Of a stretch of DNA of 32,879 nucleotides, positions 15,969-23,413 are shown in pieces. How positions within the stretch are numbered: the stretch's first letter is position 1; each line of letters starts with the position of its first letter. The notes below the pieces were generated by a model. That model was given only the letters and a program-made list of their open reading frames with translations, was not told where the DNA came from and did no database searches. The stretch covers positions 1-32,879 of the forward strand of contig NZ_POQT01000043.1 of the NCBI RefSeq assembly GCF_002938435.1. The letters run 5' to 3'. The DNA comes from Blastococcus saxobsidens. Lineage in GTDB: Bacteria; Actinomycetota; Actinomycetes; Mycobacteriales; Geodermatophilaceae. The position numbers and the translations under genes were made by a program.

Positions 15969-17474
15969 TCAGTCCTCCTCCTCGAACACCACGTCCCGCT
16001 TCTTGCGGACCGTCGGCAGCACGGCGATCACGAAGGCACCGAGGGCCAGCAGGAGCAGGACGAGCGAGATCGGCCGGGTGACGAAGACGGTCGGGTCCCC
16101 GTCGGAGATGATCAGCGAGCGGCGCAGGTAGGTCTCCAGCAGCGGACCGAGCACGAAGCCCAGCAGCAGCGGCGCCGGCTCGCAGCCCAGCTTGATCAGG
16201 ACGTAGCCCAGGATGCCGAAGAACGCGATCGCGTAGACGTCGAAGGGGTTCCGGTTGATGGAGAACGTGCCGATCGACGCGAACGCGATGATCGCCGGGA
16301 AGAGGAACCGGTACGGGATCGTCAGCATCTTCACCCACAGCCCGATGAGCGGCAGGTTCAGCAGCACCAGGAAGAGGTTGCCGATCCACATCGACGCGAT
16401 GAGGCCCCAGACCAGGGCCGGCTCCTCGTTGATGACATTGGGGCCCGGCACGATCCCCTGGATGATGAAGGCGCCGAGCAGCAGCGCCATGATCGGGCTG
16501 ACGGGGAGCCCCAGGGTCAGCAGCGGCACGAACTGGGTCTGCGCGGCGGCGTTGTTCGCCGACTCCGGGCCGGCGACGCCCTCGATGGCGCCCTTCCCGA
16601 ACTCCTGGGGGCGCTTGGAGACCCGCTTCTCCACCGAGTAGGAGACGAACGACGCGAGCACGTGACCGGCGCCCGGGAGCACGCCCAGGACGGTGCCGAG
16701 GCCGGTCCCGCGCAGCACCGGACCGCGGATCCGGCGGAAGTCGTCCTTGGTGAGCCAGAGGTTCTTGACCTTCTGGACCATGACGCTGCGGGTGATGTCC
16801 CCTTCGAGGTTGCGGAGGATCTCCGCGACGCCGAACAGGCCGACGGCCAGAGCCACGAAGTCGAGCCCGCCGTACAGCTCCCGGAGGCCGAAGGTGAACC
16901 GCGGGGTGCCGGAGAAGGTGTCCTGCCCGACCGTGCCGAGCAGCAGCCCCAGCACGATCATCGCCAGCGCCTTGAGGACCGACCCGCTCGCCAGCGCGAT
17001 CGAGGCGATGAGCCCCAGGACCACCAGCGAGAAGTACTCCGGCGCCCCGAACAGCAGGGCGGCCTGCGAGATCGGTACCGCGAACAGGGCCAGGGCGAGG
17101 GTGCCCACCGTCCCGGCGAAGAAGGAGCCCAGCGCGGCCGTGGCCAGCGCCGGCCCGGCCCGGCCCTGCTTGGCCATCTGGTGGCCGTCGAGCGCGGTCA
17201 CCGCCGCCGAGGACTCACCGGGCAGGTTGATCAGGATGGCGGTGGTCGACCCGCCGTACTGGGCGCCGTAGTAGATGCCCGCCAGCATGATCAGCGAGGT
17301 GACCGGCTCGAAGCCGAAGGTGATCGGCAGCAGCATGGCGATGGTCGCCGTCGGGCCGATGCCCGGCAGCACCCCCACCGCGGTGCCGAGGGCGACGCCG
17401 ATGAAGGCGAAGAGCAGGTTGATCGGCGTGAACGCCGTCTCGAACCCGAGGCCGAGGTTCTGCAGGATGTCCAT
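15969..17474 (-). CDS. tctA: Tripartite tricarboxylate transporter, large permease subunit TctA
   Basis: 501 residues with about twelve transmembrane segments and the TctA signature near the N-terminus (GVALGTAVGVLPGIGPTATIAMLLP, GIYYGAQYGGSTTAILINLPGE), mirrored in the second half by GTVLGVLPGAGHVLASFVSY and GPESANNAAAQTQFVPLLTLGLP. With TctB it forms the membrane part of a secondary carrier fed by the lipoprotein TctC; substrates in this family are citrate, other carboxylates or aromatic acids. It is the last gene of tctC-tctB-tctA, starting 7 bases after tctB. Confidence 0.95.
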   Translation of the reverse strand: MDILQNLGLGFETAFTPINLLFAFIGVALGTAVGVLPGIGPTATIAMLLPITFGFEPVTSLIMLAGIYYGAQYGGSTTAILINLPGESSAAVTALDGHQMAKQGRAGPALATAALGSFFAGTVGTLALALFAVPISQAALLFGAPEYFSLVVLGLIASIALASGSVLKALAMIVLGLLLGTVGQDTFSGTPRFTFGLRELYGGLDFVALAVGLFGVAEILRNLEGDITRSVMVQKVKNLWLTKDDFRRIRGPVLRGTGLGTVLGVLPGAGHVLASFVSYSVEKRVSKRPQEFGKGAIEGVAGPESANNAAAQTQFVPLLTLGLPVSPIMALLLGAFIIQGIVPGPNVINEEPALVWGLIASMWIGNLFLVLLNLPLIGLWVKMLTIPYRFLFPAIIAFASIGTFSINRNPFDVYAIAFFGILGYVLIKLGCEPAPLLLGFVLGPLLETYLRRSLIISDGDPTVFVTRPISLVLLLLALGAFVIAVLPTVRKKRDVVFEEED

Positions 17475-17481
17475 CGGCCGG

Positions 17482-17943
17482 TCAGCCCTGCAGCCAGAAG
17501 CCGAAGTACGGCAACCGCAGCTGCAACGCGATCACGAAGATCAGGATGCTCAGGGCCGTGAGTGACGCGGCGACGAGGGCGGCGGGGATCACCCGCGCGT
17601 TGCGTCCGGCCAGCGCGGTCAGGAAGACCGTCACCAGCAAGGACGGGACCAGGCCGAGGCCACGGACGGTGTAGCCGAAGAAGAGGAGGGCGACCACCAG
17701 GAGGACGAGGGCCTTCCACGGGACGGCCCCGAGGTCGCCGCCCTCGCCGGCGACGAACGCCTTGACCGCGATGGCGATGCCGAGCACGACCAGCAGGCCA
17801 CCGAGGACGAGGGGGAAGTAGCCCGGCCCCATGCGCAGCGCGCTACCCACGTCGTAGCTGCCGGCGGTGAGGGCGAACGCCAGCCCGAAGCACACGAAGA
17901 CGGCGCCGGCGAGCAGGTCCTTGCGCGCACCGTGCATGTTCAC
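17482..17943 (-). CDS. tctB: Tripartite tricarboxylate transporter, small permease subunit TctB
   Basis: 153 residues, four hydrophobic segments and the characteristic N-terminal pattern MGPGYFPLVLGGLLVVLGIAI of TctB. It partners TctA in the membrane. The start is GTG 17943 with GAGGA about nine bases upstream; an in-frame ATG two codons later (17937) is the alternative. It follows tctC by 67 bases that contain a perfect hairpin, so it is likely made at a lower level than the binding protein. Confidence 0.92.
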   Translation of the reverse strand: MNMHGARKDLLAGAVFVCFGLAFALTAGSYDVGSALRMGPGYFPLVLGGLLVVLGIAIAVKAFVAGEGGDLGAVPWKALVLLVVALLFFGYTVRGLGLVPSLLVTVFLTALAGRNARVIPAALVAASLTALSILIFVIALQLRLPYFGFWLQG

Positions 17944-17970
17944 AGACAGGTCCTCACGGGTCGAGGAGGA

Positions 17971-18000
17971 CGGTGGGGCGGCGTCCGCGCCGCCCCACCG
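17971..18000 (-). terminator. Intra-operon hairpin between tctC and tctB
   Basis: A perfect 13-bp stem (17971-17983 with 17988-18000) closes on a TCCG loop, 10 bases after the tctC stop. It could act as a partial terminator or as an RNA-stabilising end for the tctC message, giving more binding protein than permease. Confidence 0.75.
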
Positions 18001-18010
18001 TCATCGGTGG

Positions 18011-19081
18011 TCAGTTCGCGGCGACGCCGGCTTCCTCGATGATCGGGCGCCACAGCTCGATCTGGGACTCCAGCTGCTCCATGTGGGCGTCGGGCGTCGC
18101 GTCCTCCTCCGAGGAGGGCGCGGCTCCGAGCTCGGCCAGCTGGTCGATCACGTTCTGGTCGGCCAGGGCCACCTTCAGCGCCGCGGACAGCTTCTCGACG
18201 ATGGCGTCCGGCGTCTCGGCCGGGACGTAGAGGCCGTGCCACACGCCGACCTGGAGCGCCTCCAGTCCGGCTTCCTCCGTGGTCGGCAGGTCGGGCAGGC
18301 TCTCCACCCGCTCCGGCGTCGTCACCGCGTACGCCTTGATCTGCCCGGCCTGGATCTGCCCGGTCGTGTTGGTCGTCTGGTCGCACATGAGGTCCACCTC
18401 GCCGGCGACCAGGTCCTGCAGCGCCGGGCCGGTGCCCTCGTAGGGGACCTCGGTCAGCTTCACGCCGAGCGCCTCCTGGATCAGCAGACCGCACAGGTGC
18501 GACGCGGCACCGATCCCGGCGTTGGCGAGCGTGACGTCCTCGGCGTTCTGCTCGACGTACTCGACGAGCTCCTCCATCGTCCCGGGCTCGAAGTCGCTCC
18601 GCGCCACGATCGTCATCGGCACCTCGGTCACCAGGCCGACGGTCTTGAAGTCCTCGAGCGGCTCGTACGGCAGGTCGGCGTACAGCGACGGCGCGGTCGA
18701 CATGCCGATGTGGTGCATCAGCACGGTGTAGCCGTCGGGGTTCGCCGCGGCGACCTGGCCGGCCGCGATGGTGCCGCCGGCGCCCTCCACGTTCTGCACG
18801 ACGACGTTGCCGCCGAGCTCCTCGGCCATCGGCTCGGCGACCAGCCGGGTCACCGTGTCGGTCGGCCCACCGGCCGAGAAGGGCACCACGAAGGTGATGT
18901 CGTCCTCGGGGTAGCCCTCCGCAGCGGCGTCGTCACCGCCACCGCCGCCACCGCCACCCCCGCCGCCGCACGCGGCGAGGACCAGGGAGGCAGCGGCCAG
19001 GCCGGCCAGTCGTGGGTACCGGCCGAGGCCGGGTCGAGCCGGGCGGGTGCGCGCGGCCGCGTTGAGGTGGTGCAGGGACAT
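18011..19081 (-). CDS. tctC: Tripartite tricarboxylate transporter substrate-binding lipoprotein TctC
   Basis: 356 residues. A basic start, a hydrophobic segment and a lipobox (LVLAAC, Cys at about 38) mark a lipoprotein anchored outside the membrane. The Cys is followed by eleven Gly and Asp-Asp, an extreme flexible tether. The mature part is a TctC/Bug-type periplasmic binding protein: ITFVVPFSAGGPTDTVTRL, VVVQNVEGAGGTIAAG, ANPDGYTVLMH, EVPYEGTGPALQDLVAGEVDLMCD. GGAAGGG eight bases upstream supports ATG 19081. First gene of the operon; likely controlled by the two-component system at 20458-22754. The exact carboxylate bound is unknown. Confidence 0.94.
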   Translation of the reverse strand: MSLHHLNAAARTRPARPGLGRYPRLAGLAAASLVLAACGGGGGGGGGGGDDAAAEGYPEDDITFVVPFSAGGPTDTVTRLVAEPMAEELGGNVVVQNVEGAGGTIAAGQVAAANPDGYTVLMHHIGMSTAPSLYADLPYEPLEDFKTVGLVTEVPMTIVARSDFEPGTMEELVEYVEQNAEDVTLANAGIGAASHLCGLLIQEALGVKLTEVPYEGTGPALQDLVAGEVDLMCDQTTNTTGQIQAGQIKAYAVTTPERVESLPDLPTTEEAGLEALQVGVWHGLYVPAETPDAIVEKLSAALKVALADQNVIDQLAELGAAPSSEEDATPDAHMEQLESQIELWRPIIEEAGVAAN

Positions 19082-19139
19082 GATCGAGCCCTTCCAAGAT
19101 CGCCGACGACGCCGGACGCGTGAACGATGCACCCACGAT

Positions 19140-19185
19140 GTGACCTGGGCGACATTTCGTCCATTCTGTACACGGTCCGGGTCAC
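19140..19185. promoter_or_regulatory. Inverted repeat in the tctC/MFS divergent promoter region
   Basis: GTGACCTGG (19140-19148) and CCGGGTCAC (19177-19185) pair at eight of nine positions across a 28-base spacer. Placed in the 133-base divergent region between tctC and the MFS gene, they could be two half-sites for a regulator such as the nearby CitB-type response regulator. There is no direct evidence for binding. Confidence 0.3.
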
Positions 19186-19214
19186 AAACGGTCGGCGCGG
19201 CACACCATGGCGGG

Positions 19215-20441
19215 GTGACAGCGACCGCGGCCACCTCCGCCGGGCACGCCCGCGGCACCCGGGGTTACCGCCGTCTCGTCGCCGCCATCTGGGCCGCCGG
19301 CGTCGGCTGCTTCGCGGTCCTCTACGCCCCGCAGGCGATCCTGCCCCTCGTCTCCGACGACCTCGGGGTCCCGCCGTCGAGCGCGGCGCTGCTCGTGTCC
19401 GCGACCACCGGGACCCTCGCGCTGGCGCTGCTCCCGATGAGCTACCTGGCCGACCGCGTGGGCCGGACCCGGCTCATGACGATCGCGCTGGTGACCGCCG
19501 CGGTGCTCGGTGTCCTGGCCCCGGTCGCGCCGTCGTTCGAGGTGCTGCTCCTGGTCCGGGCGGTGCAGGGCGTCGCGATGGCCGGGCTGCCCGCCCTGGC
19601 GATGGCGCACCTCTCGGAGCAGGTGCGCCCCTCGGCCGTCGGGGTCGCGATGGGGCTGTTCGTGGCCGGCAACACCGCCGGAGGGCTGTCGGGCCGGGTG
19701 GTGGCCAGCGCGGTCGCCGACGGCTGGGGCTGGCGCGCCGGGCTGGGTGCCGTCGGGGGGCTCGCCCTCGTGTGCGCCGTCGCCTTCCGGCTGCTGCTGC
19801 CGCCGCCCGTGGTGCAGCCCGCCGCCCCGTCCCCCGTGGCCGGCCACGGCCACCTGCGCCGGCACCTGCGGGACCCCGGCATCCGGCGGCTGTGCCTGTC
19901 CGGCTTCGTCCTCATGGCCGCGTTCGTCACCGTCTACAACTTCCTCGGCTACCGGCTGCTCGAGGAACCCTTCGGTCTGTCCCCCACGCTGGTCGGGCTG
20001 GTCTTCCTCGTCTACCTCGCCGGCACGCTCGGTTCGCCGGCCGCCGGCCGGCTGGGCGAGCGCCTCGGCCGACGGGTCGTCCTGCTCGGCGGCGTGCTCC
20101 TGGCCCTGGCCGCGGTGCTGCTCACGCTGAGTGACCTGCTCGCCGCGGTGCTGGTCGGGCTGGTGCTCTTCACGGTGGGCTTCTTCGCCGCCCACACGTC
20201 CGCCAGCGGCATGGTGGGCAACCGCGCCCGGGTCGGCCGCGCGCACGCCTCGGCGCTGTACCTGCTGGCCTACTACGCCGGCAGCAGCGTGGGGGGCTGG
20301 CTGGGCGGGTTCGCCTACGAGGGCGGCGACTGGCCGGCCGTGGTCGCCTACGTCGCCACGCTGCTGCTCGCCGCGCTCGGCCTGGCGTTGCTGCTGCGCC
20401 GCACCCCGGCCCTCCCCACGGCTCCGACGCCGGCCGGGTGA
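19215..20441 (+). CDS. MFS transporter
   Basis: 408 residues with twelve predicted membrane segments. Major facilitator features include the cytoplasmic loop between helices 2 and 3 (YLADRVGRTRLM), RAVQGVAMAGLPALAMAHLSE, and the second-half equivalent GRLGERLGRRVVL. It resembles the YnfM/YybF-like efflux or metabolite permease group, but the substrate cannot be named. GTG 19215 is taken as start, preceded by a weak GGCGGG. It is divergent from tctC and convergent with the response regulator, which is 16 bases away, so it lies between the tricarboxylate transporter and its likely regulators. Confidence 0.87.
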   Translation: MTATAATSAGHARGTRGYRRLVAAIWAAGVGCFAVLYAPQAILPLVSDDLGVPPSSAALLVSATTGTLALALLPMSYLADRVGRTRLMTIALVTAAVLGVLAPVAPSFEVLLLVRAVQGVAMAGLPALAMAHLSEQVRPSAVGVAMGLFVAGNTAGGLSGRVVASAVADGWGWRAGLGAVGGLALVCAVAFRLLLPPPVVQPAAPSPVAGHGHLRRHLRDPGIRRLCLSGFVLMAAFVTVYNFLGYRLLEEPFGLSPTLVGLVFLVYLAGTLGSPAAGRLGERLGRRVVLLGGVLLALAAVLLTLSDLLAAVLVGLVLFTVGFFAAHTSASGMVGNRARVGRAHASALYLLAYYAGSSVGGWLGGFAYEGGDWPAVVAYVATLLLAALGLALLLRRTPALPTAPTPAG

Positions 20442-20457
20442 CCGCCCCGCTCCCCCG

Positions 20458-21126
20458 TCAGCGCCAGCGGTACTCCGTCTCCGGCCGGCCGGCGCCGCCG
20501 TAGCGCGGGCTGCGGGTGGCCAGACCCGTCTCGGCCAGGTACTCGAGGTACCGGCGGGCGGTGATCCGGGAGGTGCCGGTCTCCGCGGCGGTCTCGGCGG
20601 CCGACAGGCCACCGGCGGCGCGCAGCACGGCCACCACGGCGTCGAGCGTCTGGCGGTGCATGCCCTTCGGGAGCGACGCGTTCCGCTGTGGCCGCGGTCC
20701 CTCCAGGGCCCGGTCGACGTCCTCCTGGCCCACCGCGTCCCCGTCCGCCGGCACCCGGTCCCGGTACTCGGCGTAGGCCAGCAGCCGGTCGCGCAGCGCC
20801 GCGTAGGTGAACGGCTTGAGCAGGTAGCCGACGACGCCGTGCGCCGCGGCGGCCCGCACCGTGGTGAGCTCCCGGGCCGAGGTGACGGCGAGGACGTCGA
20901 CGTCGAGCCGGGCGGCGCGGATGCGCCGGCACAGCTCGACGCCGTGGGTGTCCGGGAGGTTCATGTCCAGCAGCACCAGGTCCACCGGCAGTCGCGCCAG
21001 CGCGTCGAGGGCCACCGCCCCGGTGCCCGCGACCGCGGCGGTGCTGAACCCCGCCGTCCGGTCGACGTAGGTGCGGTGCGCCTCGGCGGCGACCGGCTCG
21101 TCCTCCACCACCAGGACCCGGATCAC
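20458..21126 (-). CDS. CitB/DpiA-type response regulator
   Basis: 222 residues. Receiver domain with acidic pocket VVEDE (residues 6-10), phosphate acceptor Asp54 (LVLLDMNLPDT), and Lys104 in LLKPF. The C-terminal part (about 150-222) is a winged-helix-like DNA-binding region (SAAETAAETGTSRITARRYLEYLAETGL), as in DpiA/CitB regulators of citrate and C4-dicarboxylate use. GTG 21126 overlaps the kinase stop in GTGA, so synthesis is coupled to the kinase. Its most likely target is the tctC promoter or the neighbouring MFS promoter. Confidence 0.92.
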   Translation of the reverse strand: MIRVLVVEDEPVAAEAHRTYVDRTAGFSTAAVAGTGAVALDALARLPVDLVLLDMNLPDTHGVELCRRIRAARLDVDVLAVTSARELTTVRAAAAHGVVGYLLKPFTYAALRDRLLAYAEYRDRVPADGDAVGQEDVDRALEGPRPQRNASLPKGMHRQTLDAVVAVLRAAGGLSAAETAAETGTSRITARRYLEYLAETGLATRSPRYGGAGRPETEYRWR

Positions 21127-22754
21127 GACGTTTCCACGGGCGTGCGCACCGGTAACGACACGGCGAACTGCGCCCCCGGCCCCGGGCGCACGGCCACCGA
21201 TCCGCCGTTGCGGCGGACCGCCTGGGCGACCAGGGCCAGGCCGAGGCCCCGTCCGGGACCACCCGGCATCTTGTCGTCGGGATCCTTGGTCGTCCACCCG
21301 CGCTCGAAGACCCGGGGCACCTGCTGCTCGGTGAGCCCGGGACCGCTGTCCTCCACGCGGATCTCCAGGACGTCGGAGTCGATCCAGGCGGCGAACTGCA
21401 CCTCGCGCGGCGGGTCCCCGGCGAGCGCGGCGTCGATCGCGTTGTCGAGCAGGTTGCCGACGATGGTCACCAGCTCGCCGCTGGGGATGCCGGTCGCGGC
21501 CACGGCGGTACCCGGGTCGATCTCCAGCCGCACGCCGCGTTCGTGCGCGGTGGCCGACTTGCCCAGCAGGAGGGCCGCGAGCACCGGCTCCTCGACGGCG
21601 TCGACCACGCGATCGGTCAGCCGCTGCGCGGACGCGAGCTCGGCGGTGGCGAACTCCACGGCGTCCTGCCCCCGGCCGAGCTCGATGAGCGACACGGTGG
21701 TGTGCAGCCGGTTGCCCGCCTCGTGGGCCTGGGCCCGCAACGACTCGGCGAAGGCCCGCACGCTGTCCAGCTCGCCGGTGAGGGCCTGCAGCTCGGTGTG
21801 GTCGCGCAGGGTCACCACCGCGCCCGCCGAGCGGCCGGAGGCCCGGGCCGGCACCTGGTTGACCACGAGCACCCGCGCCCCGCTCACGTGCACCTGGTCG
21901 ACCGTCTGCGCCTGCAGCCGCAGCATCTCGGCGAGGTCCTCGGACAGACCCAGCTCGTCGACGTGCCGGCCGCTGGGGTCGTCGTCGAGGGACAGCAGGC
22001 GCCGTGCCTCGTCGTTGACCAGCTGCACCCGCCGTTCCCCGTCGAGGACCAGCAGCCCTTCGCGCACGGCGTGCAGCACGGCCTGGTAGTAGTCGAGCAT
22101 CCGCGCCAGCTCCGGTGCCCCGAGCCCCCGCGTCTGGCGCCGCAGCCGCCGGCTGAGCAGCCAGCTGCCCGTGCTGCCCACGGCGAGCGTCACCAGGCCG
22201 GTGCCGACGATGCCCGGCATGGAGCGGGCGAGGTCCGACCCGATCGCGTCGAGCGTGATCCCCACCGAGATCAGCCCCACGACCTCGCCGTCCTGGTCCA
22301 CGATGGGTCCGGTCGCCCGCACCGACGGCCCCAGGGTCCCGGTGTAGGTCTCGGTGAAGGTGCGGCCGGCCAGCGCCGGCTCGATCGTGCCGAGGAACGA
22401 CCCGCCGATCTGCGCCGGGTCGGGGTGGGTGAAGCGCGTCCGGTCCGGCGCGAACACGGTGATGAAGGAGGTGCCGGTGTCCGCGCGCACCGCCTCCACG
22501 TACGGCTGCAGGATCTCGGTCGGCCGGGGCCCCGTGACCGCCTCGAGCACCAGCGGCGAGGTGGCCAGCGCACCCACGATCGCCGTCGTCTCCACCTCCG
22601 CGTCGTCCTGGGCCGTCCGCTGCGCGTTGACGTACGCGACGGCCGTCGCCATGACGACGATGACGGCGACCACCAGGCCCTGCAGCACCAGCAGCTGACG
22701 CGCCAGGCTGGTCGGTCTGGTGCCCCGCCGCGGCGGGAGATCGGGCCTGGTCAC
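21123..22754 (-). CDS. CitA/DcuS-type sensor histidine kinase
   Basis: 543 residues. An N-terminal membrane segment (about 22-44), an extracellular PAS-like CACHE domain (about 45-180, with TSFITVFAPDRTRFTHPDP and GPIVDQDGEVVGLISVGI), a second membrane segment (about 190-210), a cytoplasmic PAS (about 225-320) and a kinase core with phospho-acceptor His344 in HEAGNRLH, N box NLLDNAIDAAL, and G boxes DSGPGL and GRGLGLAL. The external CACHE fold of this family binds citrate or C4-dicarboxylates directly. GTG 22754 is the start. Given its neighbours it probably senses a substrate of the tripartite transporter. Confidence 0.92.
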   Translation of the reverse strand: MTRPDLPPRRGTRPTSLARQLLVLQGLVVAVIVVMATAVAYVNAQRTAQDDAEVETTAIVGALATSPLVLEAVTGPRPTEILQPYVEAVRADTGTSFITVFAPDRTRFTHPDPAQIGGSFLGTIEPALAGRTFTETYTGTLGPSVRATGPIVDQDGEVVGLISVGITLDAIGSDLARSMPGIVGTGLVTLAVGSTGSWLLSRRLRRQTRGLGAPELARMLDYYQAVLHAVREGLLVLDGERRVQLVNDEARRLLSLDDDPSGRHVDELGLSEDLAEMLRLQAQTVDQVHVSGARVLVVNQVPARASGRSAGAVVTLRDHTELQALTGELDSVRAFAESLRAQAHEAGNRLHTTVSLIELGRGQDAVEFATAELASAQRLTDRVVDAVEEPVLAALLLGKSATAHERGVRLEIDPGTAVAATGIPSGELVTIVGNLLDNAIDAALAGDPPREVQFAAWIDSDVLEIRVEDSGPGLTEQQVPRVFERGWTTKDPDDKMPGGPGRGLGLALVAQAVRRNGGSVAVRPGPGAQFAVSLPVRTPVETS

Positions 22755-22794
22755 AGGGTCAGTGTGCCCCGCACCACGACGGCGGTGGGCCCGC

Positions 22795-22932
22795 GGGATC
22801 GTCGAGCCGTGCGGCGGGTTCGCCGACGGGCACCCGATCGAGGGCGGGCACGTGCGACTCCCCGAGGCGCCGGGCATCGGCCTGGGGCTGCAGGCGCCCC
22901 TCGCCCTGGTGCCGGCCGACGCCCTGGCCTGA
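22795..22932 (+). pseudogene. C-terminal remnant of an enolase-superfamily (mandelate racemase-like) enzyme
   Basis: A frame ending in TGA at 22930-22932 encodes FADGHPIEGGHVRLPEAPGI and flanking residues. This reads like the extreme C-terminus of mandelate racemase/muconate lactonizing-type dehydratases, where a conserved short segment of this kind (GHVRLPxxPGIG) ends the protein. Nothing upstream belongs to such an enzyme: the start of the sensor kinase on the other strand follows at once. It is therefore a truncated remnant, identified from a short motif only. Confidence 0.6.
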
Positions 22933-22936
22933 TCGG

Positions 22937-23338
22937 TCAGCCCTGCCCCTCCCCCGCCCCGGGCACCCAGTCCGGGGCGAAGCCGCCCAGCTGCGGGTGG
23001 TACATCTCGTCGCCGGAGTGCTGGGTGAACTCCACCTTGAGGAGGCGCTCCTCCAGGCCGCAGACCCGGGCGCACACCTCGACGATCCGGCGGGCGAGGG
23101 TCTCCCTGGTCGCCGCCGGGCGGCCGGCGCGGACGTCGCACATCACCAGCCCCGCCGGCTCCGGCTCGCCCGCGCCGCACCGCCAGACGCCCCCCGGCCC
23201 GAGGTCGTGGATCGAGACGGTGACGAAGTCCGGCCGGACGTCCATCACCTCCGCGTAGACGGAACCGAGCTGCCCGGCCAGGGACCGCTTGGTGTCGAGG
23301 TCGAGGTGGAGCGGGAGGTCGATCTGCAGCGACGGCAC
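22937..23338 (-). CDS. Tautomerase/MIF-superfamily protein
   Basis: 133 residues. The start GTG 23338 is followed directly by Pro, which after removal of the initiator would be the N-terminal catalytic base of the 4-oxalocrotonate tautomerase superfamily. This is the main reason for choosing this start. The body (PLHLDLDTKRSLAGQLGSVYAEVMDVRPDFVTVSIHD, then a second half with RETLARRIVEVCARVCGLEERLLKVEFTQHSGDEMYH) suggests a fused two-repeat or MIF-like fold. It may isomerise a keto-enol intermediate of aromatic or sugar-acid breakdown. It lies beside an enolase-superfamily remnant and carboxylate-transport genes. Confidence 0.75.
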   Translation of the reverse strand: MPSLQIDLPLHLDLDTKRSLAGQLGSVYAEVMDVRPDFVTVSIHDLGPGGVWRCGAGEPEPAGLVMCDVRAGRPAATRETLARRIVEVCARVCGLEERLLKVEFTQHSGDEMYHPQLGGFAPDWVPGAGEGQG

Positions 23339-23413
23339 ACCGTCCTCTGCCCGCTCCTGGCCCGGGGCACGCCTGCATCCGGGCGTGGCCGACCGCACGG
23401 CAGACTCGGTCCC

